This document shows, piece by piece, positions 34,493 through 43,607 of a stretch of 64,000 bases of DNA (within the stretch, counting starts at the first letter, position 1; every line of letters starts with the position of its first letter). This DNA is from an archaeon. Its GTDB lineage: Archaea > Thermoproteota > Nitrososphaeria > Nitrososphaerales > Gagatemarchaeaceae. The notes below the pieces were generated by a model. That model ran no database searches and had not been told where the DNA came from. It worked only from the letters and a program-made list of their open reading frames with translations. Location of the stretch: the NCBI GenBank assembly GCA_021786575.1, contig JAJYMY010000001.1:1-64000 (forward strand), given 5' to 3'. The position numbers were made by a program, and so were the translations under genes.

Positions 34493-35965
34493 CTAGGTGA
34501 AGATACCGGACGCAGCTGCGTGGGCGAAGGCGATGACCGGCTGGGGAAAGAGCCCGATGCCTATAATCAACCCGACCAGCACGGCGAAGACAACGACGAA
34601 GCCGAACGGCTCCTTCACCTTCTCTGCGCTCTCGCCCTGGTCAAGGTACATCCGCTTTATCACCCAGAAGTAATAGCCGAGGCTGAAGGCGCTGTTCAGT
34701 ATCGCGGCAACGGCTAGCCACGCCAGCGGGGTGTTGATGACCGAGACGAAGATGAGGAGCTTGCTCCAAAAGCCGCTGAGCGGGGGGATCCCTCCGAGAG
34801 CCAGGAAGGAGATTGCGATGGTGAAAGCGGTCACAGGCATCCTCTTAGCAAGGCCATTGTATGCGCCGAGGTCCCCCCTCTTCAGCTGCACAATTACTAG
34901 CATGGCGGCCAAGAAGGCGGCCCCCTTCGTTATCGCGTGGTTGATTATGTGGAAAAGGGAACCGGTCATCCCGAGCATCGCGTTGTAGGAGTACAATCCG
35001 GTCTGCTGGCTGTAGGCGAAGATCGCAAATCCCATCAAGATGTAGCCCGCCTGCGCGATGCTAGAGTAGGCCAGCAGCCGAGTCATGGTCTTTTGGGTCA
35101 GCGCTGCAACGTTCCCCAAGGTCATCGTGATTACAGCGAGGACGGCCAAGACGTTCGCCAAAGTGAAGATTGAGTTCGGGGCGAGCGCGTAGACGGTGGC
35201 GACCGCCAGGACCACCCGGATTGCTGCCACGAAACCAGCCTTCTTGGTCGCAGTCGCGAATAGGGTGGCGACGGCCGGAGGGGACCCTTCGTAGGCGTCC
35301 GGGACCCACATATGGAACGGAACTATTGACATCTTGAACCCGAAGCCTACTACGAAGAGAAGGATCGCGACACTGACGAGCGGATTGAACGGCTCCGAGG
35401 CCAGCTTGGCCACCACCCCAGATATCTGGGTAGTCCCCGCAACGCCGTAGGTCAGACTCATAGCGTATAGGATGATGGCCGACGACAAAGCGCCGAGTAT
35501 GGCATACTTCGTAGCCGCCTCATTGGATTGAACCCTCTTCTTGTCGAAACCTGCCAGGGCGTAGGTCGGGAGGCTCATCAGCTCCCAGGCGACGAACAGC
35601 ATCAGGAGGTCGGCGGAGTAGGAGAGGAGTAGCATCCCCAAAGCGGAGAAGACAAGGAGCGAGTAGTACGACGGCAAGTTCGGCCCGTTGGGGGAGGAGT
35701 AGATGGAGACGACGGCCACCGCAAGCGACATTGAAAGCACTACCAGGGCGAAGAGATCTCCGAGTGCGTCCGAAACCAGGAGGCCGCCAAAAGACGAAAC
35801 GCTCCCCCCGTAGGCCGCATTCGCTGCGACCATGACGATGGCTATCCCCAACGCGGCGATGGAGGCGTAGGCACCCGCCCTGAACCTGCGTCCCACGGCC
35901 TGGAGGAGCGGGGTCCCCAGGGCGGCCGCGCCCAGCGCTACAACTGCTACTACGATGTACTCCAA
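34493..35965 (-). CDS. nuoN: Complex I-like subunit N (antiporter-like)
   Basis: 490 residues, about 14 membrane helices. Family hallmarks include WELMSLPTYALAGFDKKR with a key Glu, SIVPFHMWVPDAYEGSPP with the lysine helix, and PLSGFWSKLLIF. It pumps protons as one of the antiporter-like modules. It is the last gene of the Nuo cluster. Confidence 0.92.
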   Translation of the reverse strand: MEYIVVAVVALGAAALGTPLLQAVGRRFRAGAYASIAALGIAIVMVAANAAYGGSVSSFGGLLVSDALGDLFALVVLSMSLAVAVVSIYSSPNGPNLPSYYSLLVFSALGMLLLSYSADLLMLFVAWELMSLPTYALAGFDKKRVQSNEAATKYAILGALSSAIILYAMSLTYGVAGTTQISGVVAKLASEPFNPLVSVAILLFVVGFGFKMSIVPFHMWVPDAYEGSPPAVATLFATATKKAGFVAAIRVVLAVATVYALAPNSIFTLANVLAVLAVITMTLGNVAALTQKTMTRLLAYSSIAQAGYILMGFAIFAYSQQTGLYSYNAMLGMTGSLFHIINHAITKGAAFLAAMLVIVQLKRGDLGAYNGLAKRMPVTAFTIAISFLALGGIPPLSGFWSKLLIFVSVINTPLAWLAVAAILNSAFSLGYYFWVIKRMYLDQGESAEKVKEPFGFVVVFAVLVGLIIGIGLFPQPVIAFAHAAASGIFT

Positions 35966-35966
35966 A

Positions 35967-37463
35967 CTAGTGGCTCACCAGTTGGAGCAAATGTTGCACA
36001 ACAGGGGCCGCCGGCCCGAGCACGAGAATCGAGAAGAACATCATGATGATGAGCGGCACAAGGTAGAGAGCAAAGACTGCGGCGTCCACGACGTGCAAAT
36101 CGGTCCCCGAAGCCCTGGCAGAAGCCGGAGATAGGACCGCTCTCTTGATCATCCACAGCATATACCCACCTATCATGACCGGGACCAGCACAGCGACCGC
36201 TGCGTAGGGCGTCGCATGAATCCCCCCAACAATCACCAGAACCTCGGCGACGAAGCTCCCGAAGGGAGGGAGGGCCATCGCACCTATGCAGGCGAAGACC
36301 AGCAGCGTCCCCATCCTTGGGACAACACTCCGTAGCCCGTTCATCAGAGAGATGTCGGTGGTCCCGAGCCCACTCTGGATGTAACCAGCGAGCATGAAGA
36401 GTGACCCAGCGGTGAAGGCATGCACGAACATCTCGAGGATTGCCCCCTGCATCCCTATGATGCTCCCAGACGCCACCGTCGCGAATGAACCGAACACAAC
36501 GAACCCCATCCCCGCGAGGCTCGTGTAGGCGAACATCGACCTCAGGTTCTTTGAGAGGATGGCGACGCCTGCGCCGTAGAACATGGTCACTATCCCGACG
36601 GCCATGAACGCCCATGCCCACTGGTGAGACGCTTGGGGGAAGAGCCCGATGCTTATCCTGATCAGCCCGTAGCCACCCATGGCCGATTGCACCCCCGCCA
36701 GTAGAACCGCCACCGGGGCGGGAGCTTGGGTATAGGCGTCAGGGAGCCAACTGTGCAGCGGAAACACTGGGAGCTTGATCCCGAAGCCGATAAACGAAGC
36801 CAACAGTGGGAGATATTGGATTGAGGCGGGAATCTTCCCCGCCAAGCTCGGGATGTCGAAAGTCGTAGGGGTCACCCCCATGTAGGCAGCCATCAGGGCC
36901 AGCAGTAAAATCATGCTCCCGGTGAAGATGAATATCATGAACTTCATAGCTGCGTACTTCCTTCTGTCCCCTCCCCAGATCCCGATAAGGAAGAACATGG
37001 GGATCATCACGAGGTCCCAGAAGAAATAGAACAGGACGAGGTTGAGCGAGAGAAACACCCCCATTATTGCCCCCTCGAAGAGGAGGATGAGAGCGTAGTA
37101 AGCCGGTTCTGACTTGTGAATCAGCCTTCTTGACCCGACCATCGCGAAGACCGTCAGCAGGGCGGTAGCGAGGACGAGCGGAGAGCTGAGCCCGTCCACC
37201 CCGACCAGATAGCTGACACCAAAGGCTCCCACGCTAACCCAACTGTACTGCTCAGTCAGTGCATATTGACCCAGCCCCGACTGTCCCAGGCCATTGAAGC
37301 CGGTGTAGACGAAGTAGAAGACATACACGGCAAGTAAGAGCTCTGCCATGACCACGGACAAGGTGAACCAAATCCCCGCTGTCCTGCTCCTGCTGAGCAG
37401 GATGTACGAAGGGAAGGACGCTACAATAGGCAGGAACAACAGGATAGAAAGCGTCGGGTTCAT
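35967..37463 (-). CDS. nuoM: Complex I-like subunit M (antiporter-like)
   Basis: 498 residues with about 14 membrane helices. FFWDLVMIPMFFLIGIWGG (key Glu equivalent region) and KLPVFPLHSWLPDAYTQAP (conserved Lys) are NuoM signatures. It starts within the stop of the NuoL gene (4-base overlap). Confidence 0.92.
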   Translation of the reverse strand: MNPTLSILLFLPIVASFPSYILLSRSRTAGIWFTLSVVMAELLLAVYVFYFVYTGFNGLGQSGLGQYALTEQYSWVSVGAFGVSYLVGVDGLSSPLVLATALLTVFAMVGSRRLIHKSEPAYYALILLFEGAIMGVFLSLNLVLFYFFWDLVMIPMFFLIGIWGGDRRKYAAMKFMIFIFTGSMILLLALMAAYMGVTPTTFDIPSLAGKIPASIQYLPLLASFIGFGIKLPVFPLHSWLPDAYTQAPAPVAVLLAGVQSAMGGYGLIRISIGLFPQASHQWAWAFMAVGIVTMFYGAGVAILSKNLRSMFAYTSLAGMGFVVFGSFATVASGSIIGMQGAILEMFVHAFTAGSLFMLAGYIQSGLGTTDISLMNGLRSVVPRMGTLLVFACIGAMALPPFGSFVAEVLVIVGGIHATPYAAVAVLVPVMIGGYMLWMIKRAVLSPASARASGTDLHVVDAAVFALYLVPLIIMMFFSILVLGPAAPVVQHLLQLVSH

Positions 37464-39601
37464 ATTGGTAGGTGCACCCCCGATAGGAGAAGGAACAACA
37501 TCAGGAGGAAGATAAGACCCAGCGCCAAAACTAGGGCGTAGTCTTCGAGCAGCCCCGTCTGGAGCTTGCGGAAGACGCGGGAGAGTAGCTGTCCAGTCCT
37601 CGCGGCGCCGTCGGCAACCTGGTCAATAACATTCACGTCGAACCAGTTCCCTCCAGCCGAGAACCAAATGGCCAGTGTCCTGGCCCCGTCGTTTACTCTT
37701 TCCAGCACCCCTATCTCGAAGTTGTCAAAGGCCCAGTAGGATGCCCTCAGAGGGGCATTGACAAAGACCTTGTAATAGACGGCGTTGATGTACCAACGGT
37801 TCACGAGGAACTTGTGGATTCCGTGGGCGACCCCCGACTCCTTGACGATGCTCGATGGCGAGACCACTCTCCGCACGTACAGCTGGACAGAGACGACCAG
37901 CCCTACGGCGACGAAACCGAGGGTGATCAGAGAGGAGGCGAAGTTGAACGAGGAGGCCGGACTAAGGCCCGAGAAGGAAGCGCCGGAGAACAGAGTATAG
38001 ATGTATGTGATTGACGAGGCCTGCAGAAACCCCCCGAGGTTGAAGAAGCCCAAGATCCCCAGGAGCACAGTCCCAGCCGCCAGGACAGAATAAGGTACCC
38101 AGCTCAGCGGCGACGGCTCCTTCACCTCATGTCCCACCCCCTCATGGCCGGGCTTGGCTCTGATGCCATAGAAGACCAACCCAAACATCCTGAAAGCATA
38201 GAACGCCGTGAGCCCGGCCGTGGCTGAGCCAACAATGAAGAGGCCATACTGCCCCGCCCCCCAGGCTGTGGCCAGGATAGCATCTTTGGACCAGAACCCG
38301 CTGAGGGGCGGGATCCCTGAAAGCGCGGCCGCCGCGATGAGGAAGACGGAGAAGGTGACCCGCAGCTTGTCCTTAAGCCCGCCCATCTCGTTGATGTACT
38401 TCGTTCCGGTGAGATGGATCAGGAAACCGGCGACCAAGAATAGGGCTGCCTTGAAGATGGCGTGGCTCATCAGTTGGAATAGACCCGCCGAAAGCCCCTC
38501 GGCGAAGTTCGTCGAGAGGCCGGCGAGCCCGAGCGCCAGCATCATGTATCCTATCTGAGACACAGTAGAGTAGGCGAGCAGCTTCTTGAGCTCGAAGCCC
38601 ACCATTGCCTGGGTGGCAGCCAAGAAGGCGGTGAATGCCCCTATCCATGCCACCACCATGAAGAACGGCTGAATCAGCGCGGGGTTTGAGGCGAGGGCGA
38701 AGTAGAAGATCGGGCCGATGCGGGCCACCAATACTACCCCTGCATTCACCATAGTAGCAGCGTGAATCAGGGCCGACACAGGCGCCGGCCCCGCCATCGC
38801 GTCAGGGAGCCACTCCTGTAGGGGGAACTGGGCAGATTTGCCGACCGCCCCGCCAAAAATGAGGAGCGCGACAGGGACTAGGAGGCCAGAGGCGGCGAGG
38901 GCGGTCGCCCACCCGGTGGTGGTGGCTAGGTCGTGGTAGTTGAACGTCCCCGAGAAGACAAAGAGGATGAGTATCCCTGCAAGCATGGCAAGATCCCCTA
39001 TCCTTGTCATGAAGAACGCCTTCATCCCAGCGTGCGACGGCGGGTAGGCCTGCTCCTCTCCGAGGGCTTTGGACCCGGGAGTCCCAACCCAGTTTTCCGC
39101 CTCGTCGTGATAGTAGTATCCTATGAGGGCGTAGCTGCAAAGACCCACCCCTTCCCACCCGATGAAGAGTCCGAGGAGGTTGTTCGATAGGACGATGAGC
39201 TGCATGCTCCCGATGAAGAAGTTCATGAAGAACCAGTACCGCGTGAGACCGCCCTCCCCCTTCATGTAGTCCACGCTGTACAGCATCACTAGGAAGCTGA
39301 TCCACGCGACGAGGTTTGCTATGATGATTGTATACGGGTCAGACAGGACTCCGAAGCTGACCCCGAGCTCTGGTATCCATGGTACGGAGACAGGGATAAT
39401 CGAGTTGACCAGGGATACAGTGTTGCCCTGTACCACCGGGATCAGAAGGTCGAGCGCGAAGAGGGCCGAAAGCAGCGGGAAGAGCACTGCCAACGCGTCC
39501 CTGGCCTTCCCCTTGCCGGTCAGAGGCGTCACCACTGTTCCTACGTAGGGGAGGATGAAGATCATCCAGACAAAGTAGGATGGGACGGGGACGGCGGTCA
39601 T
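37460..39601 (-). CDS. nuoL: Complex I-like subunit L (antiporter-like, long helix HL)
   Basis: 713 residues. The usual antiporter core has GWEGVGLCSYALIGYYYHDE, KSAQFPLQEWLPDAMAGPAPVSALIHAATMVNAG and SGFWSKDAIL. It is followed by the extended C-terminus that supplies the lateral helix of complex I. The HAATMVNAGV motif separates NuoL from NuoM/N. Confidence 0.93.
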   Translation of the reverse strand: MTAVPVPSYFVWMIFILPYVGTVVTPLTGKGKARDALAVLFPLLSALFALDLLIPVVQGNTVSLVNSIIPVSVPWIPELGVSFGVLSDPYTIIIANLVAWISFLVMLYSVDYMKGEGGLTRYWFFMNFFIGSMQLIVLSNNLLGLFIGWEGVGLCSYALIGYYYHDEAENWVGTPGSKALGEEQAYPPSHAGMKAFFMTRIGDLAMLAGILILFVFSGTFNYHDLATTTGWATALAASGLLVPVALLIFGGAVGKSAQFPLQEWLPDAMAGPAPVSALIHAATMVNAGVVLVARIGPIFYFALASNPALIQPFFMVVAWIGAFTAFLAATQAMVGFELKKLLAYSTVSQIGYMMLALGLAGLSTNFAEGLSAGLFQLMSHAIFKAALFLVAGFLIHLTGTKYINEMGGLKDKLRVTFSVFLIAAAALSGIPPLSGFWSKDAILATAWGAGQYGLFIVGSATAGLTAFYAFRMFGLVFYGIRAKPGHEGVGHEVKEPSPLSWVPYSVLAAGTVLLGILGFFNLGGFLQASSITYIYTLFSGASFSGLSPASSFNFASSLITLGFVAVGLVVSVQLYVRRVVSPSSIVKESGVAHGIHKFLVNRWYINAVYYKVFVNAPLRASYWAFDNFEIGVLERVNDGARTLAIWFSAGGNWFDVNVIDQVADGAARTGQLLSRVFRKLQTGLLEDYALVLALGLIFLLMLFLLLSGVHLPI

Positions 39602-39603
39602 GC

Positions 39604-41112
39604 TCAGCGGGCTCCCAGCCCGATGCCGCTGGCGAAGTGGTACAGGGACCTGAAGAAGAGGTCAGGGTAGATGCCTATGACGATAGAGAGTATCGCGAGG
39701 AAGAGTATCGGGAGGGTCATGATCAGCGGTGCGTCCCTGACGTCCTGCAGCTCGGCGCGGAGCGGCCCGAAGAATATCTTCCGCACCGGCCAGAAGGTGT
39801 ATGCTACAGTGAATATCGTCGCTGCTAGCCCGCCTATGGCGACGACGAAGTTCCACGCAAGGCCGCCGGTGGTTCCACGGGCGAAGACCCCCTCGAAGAG
39901 GATCCACTCGGCTTGGAACCCCCCCGTTGGGGGGACGGCCGAGATCACCATGGTGCCTATGAGAGCAAGAGCGGCGGTCAAAGGCATCTTAGACGCTAGG
40001 CCGCCCATCTTGCGGATGTCCCTGGTCCCAACCTGGGAGACGAGTATCCCGGCAACGCAGAAGAGGATGGTCTTGCCGATTATATGGTTCAGGAAGTAGA
40101 ACACCCCCCCTGACACCCCTAGGAGGGTGAGGCTTCCGATGCCAAGGAGTGAATAGGCGTTCTGGCTGATTGTGGACCAGGCGTAGACGTACTTCACGTC
40201 GTTCTGGACCATGGTCATCGCCCCGCCGAAGACCATCGTGACCAGGGCTATCACCATCAATGGGAAGGAGAAGGGGAGGAAGGCGGCTGGCATCCCCTGG
40301 ACAAGGAGCCTCACCACCACATAATTCCCGACGGCCACGATGGTAGCCATTATCGGGGCGAAAGAGGTCGGGTGCTCCGCGTGGGCGTAAGGGAGCCACA
40401 TGTGAACGCCGAACACAGCCATTTTGATCAGCCACCCGACGAGGATGAGACCCACGGCCCAGTATGCTACCGTCCCAAGCGGGATGCTGGAGAGGGCCGA
40501 GATTTGGAAGCTACCTGTGGCTGTGTAGACGACGACTATCCCTGCGAGGAAGATGAATGCACCGAGATGGTTCCAGAGGAAGTACATGATGGCGACTCGC
40601 TCTCTGTTGACGTACCCGAACAGTGCCATCATGAAAGCCGATGGTATCAGCATGAGCTCAAGGAACATGTACAGCTCCAGGAGATTGGTGGACAGCGAGA
40701 TGCCTATCAGCCCGGCGTCTAGGAGCATAAAATTGAGGAAGTAGAGGGAATACTGCCCCTTCCTCTCCTCTCCATACATGGCCTCCAACCTGTGCTTCAT
40801 GTACCCCATCGAGTAGACCGAGGTAGCTGTGACGACGATGTTCATGGTCAGAGCCACAGGAATACTCAGGTTGTCCCCAAGGAACCCGAAGACCAGCCCC
40901 GAGACCGGCACCCAAGTGTAGGTCTCCGTCACGCTGGCGCCCCCGTTGAACAGTGAAGAAGCCAGATAGGCCAGGAGCAGCGTTGTGTATAGTAGCGAGG
41001 CGAAGGCGATCCAGCCTACGTGACGGCCAAGCCTCCTGCCTAGGAAGAGGACGATGGGGGCGACGACCAATGGTACCGCTACCGTCTGGAGGAGAATGTA
41101 TTCCATTGGCAA
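39604..41112 (-). CDS. nuoM2: Second NuoM-like antiporter subunit
   Basis: 502 residues with ND4-type features: LELMLIPSAFMMALFGYVNRER, KMAVFGVHMWLPYAHAEHPTSFAPIMA and PTGGFQAEWILFEG. It is a second ND4-like protein beside NuoM, so the complex would have one extra antiporter module. Such duplication is reported in archaeal complex I relatives; the arrangement M2-L-M-N is seen here directly. Confidence 0.87.
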   Translation of the reverse strand: MPMEYILLQTVAVPLVVAPIVLFLGRRLGRHVGWIAFASLLYTTLLLAYLASSLFNGGASVTETYTWVPVSGLVFGFLGDNLSIPVALTMNIVVTATSVYSMGYMKHRLEAMYGEERKGQYSLYFLNFMLLDAGLIGISLSTNLLELYMFLELMLIPSAFMMALFGYVNRERVAIMYFLWNHLGAFIFLAGIVVVYTATGSFQISALSSIPLGTVAYWAVGLILVGWLIKMAVFGVHMWLPYAHAEHPTSFAPIMATIVAVGNYVVVRLLVQGMPAAFLPFSFPLMVIALVTMVFGGAMTMVQNDVKYVYAWSTISQNAYSLLGIGSLTLLGVSGGVFYFLNHIIGKTILFCVAGILVSQVGTRDIRKMGGLASKMPLTAALALIGTMVISAVPPTGGFQAEWILFEGVFARGTTGGLAWNFVVAIGGLAATIFTVAYTFWPVRKIFFGPLRAELQDVRDAPLIMTLPILFLAILSIVIGIYPDLFFRSLYHFASGIGLGAR

Positions 41113-41177
41113 CCTCTCCTAGCGCAGCTCGGTCGTTGGCACCGTACGACTATGCCCAAAGGAATGTATTCGCACCG

Positions 41178-41495
41178 CTATCCCTCCAGCGTCTTCATCT
41201 CGCTCACGTCGATATCGTTGCGCAGCCTATAGGCGACTATGACAATGGCCAGTATCACCGCCGCCTCGGCGGCGGCCAGTGCGATAGAGAACAGCACGAC
41301 CGTCTGGCCGAGGGCGTTGCTCGCCTCTTGATAGGGGAGGTATTGGTTGAATGCGACGAAGTTCAGGTTCGCGGCGTTAATCATCAGCTCGACTGCGAAG
41401 AGGAGCCTCATGGCATTCCTCTTGGTCACCAGTCCATAGACCCCAATGCCGAAGAGGAGCGCAGAAACGACCACGAAGTCTGAAAGTGAGTTCAA
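41178..41495 (-). CDS. nuoK: Complex I-like subunit K
   Basis: 105 residues, three membrane helices. The family signature is NAMRLLFAVELMINAANLNFVAF, with conserved glutamates, and AAAEAAVILAIVI. It overlaps the nuoJ stop by 4 bases. Confidence 0.92.
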   Translation of the reverse strand: MNSLSDFVVVSALLFGIGVYGLVTKRNAMRLLFAVELMINAANLNFVAFNQYLPYQEASNALGQTVVLFSIALAAAEAAVILAIVIVAYRLRNDIDVSEMKTLEG

Positions 41496-41974
41496 CCTGC
41501 GCTCCCCTCCCTGTCTACCCTGGATAGGGCGAGAGCGCCTACGATGGACGCAGCTAGGACCAGCGCTAGCACCTCTAAGACTGGTGCGTAACCTGTCGAG
41601 ATGAGCTTGCCTATGTCAACATAGGTCGCCGTGTTAGCTATGACCGAGTACTTCGAGAGGTCGCTCGCCAGGATTGCGAAAGTAAGAGCCAGTATTACAG
41701 CCACCGCGGCGATAACCCCCGCTACCGTAGTAGTCGACTTTGGCCTCACCTCCTTGGCCCACCCCTCCTGCCTCACCAACATCACAGTGAACAGGATGAG
41801 GACCGCTACGGCCCCTATGTACACCGCAATCTGGAAGACAGCCACATAGGGGGCGTTAAGGAGGAAGTAGAGGGTGGCCACCCCGAACAACGAGCCCGCG
41901 AGTCCGATGGCGCCGTAGACGAGTTCCCTTGCTTCGAGAGAGACAATGGCGCCGCCGACCGTGACGATAGCCAT
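41492..41974 (-). CDS. nuoJ: Complex I-like subunit J
   Basis: 160 residues with five membrane helices. AVFQIAVYIGAVAVLILFTVML is the conserved NuoJ core with the pi-bulge helix. It follows nuoI by 16 bases. Confidence 0.9.
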   Translation of the reverse strand: MAIVTVGGAIVSLEARELVYGAIGLAGSLFGVATLYFLLNAPYVAVFQIAVYIGAVAVLILFTVMLVRQEGWAKEVRPKSTTTVAGVIAAVAVILALTFAILASDLSKYSVIANTATYVDIGKLISTGYAPVLEVLALVLAASIVGALALSRVDREGSAG

Positions 41975-41990
41975 GGCCAGGAAGACGGCG

Positions 41991-43607
41991 TCAGTCGTAT
42001 GTGACCACGCCTTTTTCGGTGTCGAACTTCACCTTGTACTTCTTGCCTTCTAACTTTGGCGGAACGGCGAGCATGTCTGGGGTGTACTTCAGGCCCATCT
42101 TGTCATAGGCCGCTAGCTCATAGTCGTTGGTCATGTCGAGCGCGTCGAAGGGGCAAGCGTCTACGCAGAGGCCGCAGAATACGCAGTTGTGCACAGAGAT
42201 ATTCGAAGCGACATAGCTATTGTCATCCTGGACCTCCAGATTATACACACGCTCCTCGACAACGTCCCGCACTGAAATCTCCACCACAGGTGACACGACC
42301 ATGTCGTCGGTCATCTTTATGGAACTGCATGGTTGGAGCGGAGAGTTCACTGCCGCGACCTCGATGAGTTCCCCCATCTTCTCGAGGTATGGACTATGAA
42401 CCGCCACCGAGAAACACGGCTCTCGGGCCCTCTGCCTCGTGATGTTGATTGACGAAAGAATCCCAAGCCTACTCAACAAGTAAGTGTACTGTGTCGCAAG
42501 GTCCTTGGAGGCCGTCCTGATCGCAAAGAAACTCGAATGTGTTGGGTGCCTGTACGAGCGACGTTTACTGCAGTACCCGTCTCCCCAGTAAGCAGCCCGG
42601 ATTATCTCAGACTGGAGCCCGGTGGGGAGGGTCAAGCCCCAAGGGGGCAAGGCTTTGCCTTGCATGGCCTCGAATTGTTTGAAGAAGCCAGCGGCTCGCG
42701 CCGATTCGACGACCACTTTGAGACCGTTCTGTCTCGCGTCAGGTCTAAGGTCGACTCCCTCGTTGAAGACCGCCATGACGCACCTGGCGATGTCATCGCG
42801 GAGGGCTTCTTCGTCCGCATCGATGCTGAAACTCACCTGATAGCGATCGCAACTGCCTTCCGACAGGTAGTAACCAACCAAACGGCCGAGTTCGTGGGTG
42901 AACTGCAGAGACACCACCTCTACTGTGAAGTAACCACCGCGGCCTGTAGGATGGTAGAGCTCGTAGTCGTAAGAAAGGGCGGGGACTTCCTTTACTTCGG
43001 TGATGATGGGCCTGGTCAGGTATGTCTTGTATCGGATCACAGACGGGTCAACCCATCGAGCCGTCCCCCCTGAATAAGCGAGGACTGGGTGCCCTTCGGT
43101 CACCGAAAGCTTATCGCTGTTCCCTAAAGTCTTGAAAGTGAACATCTTGCCGGTAAACTGCCGTTGAAAGGTCTTGGTAACAGATTTCAGGTTCCCCTTG
43201 TGGGTCAGCACTTTATCCCCCACCTTAATCTGCTCGATGGGTACGATGCCGTTCGAAGTCATCACCGGCGTGCCCGAAGGGACACACCTCCCGTAGTCGA
43301 CGGCGGGCCAAATCTCCTTCTTGTTTTGGGGCTTCCCTTTCTCGACCTTCTGCATGTCGATGGCCACGGCGACCCCATCGCAGGCAATAGCGCAAAGCTG
43401 GCACCCGGTGCATTTCTCAAACCTCAGTATGTGCCTCCCCTTGAACCCGGGGAGCCCGACCCCCTGGCGTGCGTCGTACCTGTATCCTTGCCCCTCCAGG
43501 TCCTGCTTCTGGTCCGGGTAGCGAAGGGTAATCCTATGGCGGAAGAAATGCCTCGTCCCTGACCAGGTCGCTACGAGCACCCCTTTGATGTAGCTCCAGG
43601 TTCCCAC
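41991..43607 (-). CDS. nuoI: Complex I-like iron-sulfur subunit I, interrupted by an intein
   Basis: 538 codons from GTG 43607, which overlaps the nuoH stop by one base. The host protein is 171 residues after removal of a 367-residue intein (42186-43286). First 4Fe-4S motif: Cys66, Cys69, Cys72, Cys76 (KCTGCQLCAIAC). The second, CVFCGLCVDAC, begins exactly at the intein's C-side, so the +1 residue of splicing is the first cysteine of the second cluster. NuoI passes electrons through clusters N6a/N6b to the quinone site. Without splicing the second cluster cannot form. No NuoE-F-G genes are near, so the electron donor is probably ferredoxin-like, as in other archaeal complexes (inference). Confidence 0.93.
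   Translation of the reverse strand: MGTWSYIKGVLVATWSGTRHFFRHRITLRYPDQKQDLEGQGYRYDARQGVGLPGFKGRHILRFEKCTGCQLCAIACDGVAVAIDMQKVEKGKPQNKKEIWPAVDYGRCVPSGTPVMTSNGIVPIEQIKVGDKVLTHKGNLKSVTKTFQRQFTGKMFTFKTLGNSDKLSVTEGHPVLAYSGGTARWVDPSVIRYKTYLTRPIITEVKEVPALSYDYELYHPTGRGGYFTVEVVSLQFTHELGRLVGYYLSEGSCDRYQVSFSIDADEEALRDDIARCVMAVFNEGVDLRPDARQNGLKVVVESARAAGFFKQFEAMQGKALPPWGLTLPTGLQSEIIRAAYWGDGYCSKRRSYRHPTHSSFFAIRTASKDLATQYTYLLSRLGILSSINITRQRAREPCFSVAVHSPYLEKMGELIEVAAVNSPLQPCSSIKMTDDMVVSPVVEISVRDVVEERVYNLEVQDDNSYVASNISVHNCVFCGLCVDACPFDALDMTNDYELAAYDKMGLKYTPDMLAVPPKLEGKKYKVKFDTEKGVVTYD
42186..43286 (-). mobile_element. Intein in NuoI with LAGLIDADG homing endonuclease
   Basis: 367 residues. It begins with Cys1 (CVPSGTPVMTSNGIVPIEQI), block B near SVTEGHPVLAY (TxxH-like), two LAGLIDADG-type motifs (ELGRLVGYYLSEGS and SEIIRAAYWGDGYC), and ends with block F/G ERVYNLEVQDDNSYVASN then SVHN followed by Cys+1. 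All standard splicing residues are present (Cys1, His-Asn at the end, Cys+1), so it should splice, and the endonuclease may be active. Confidence 0.92.
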
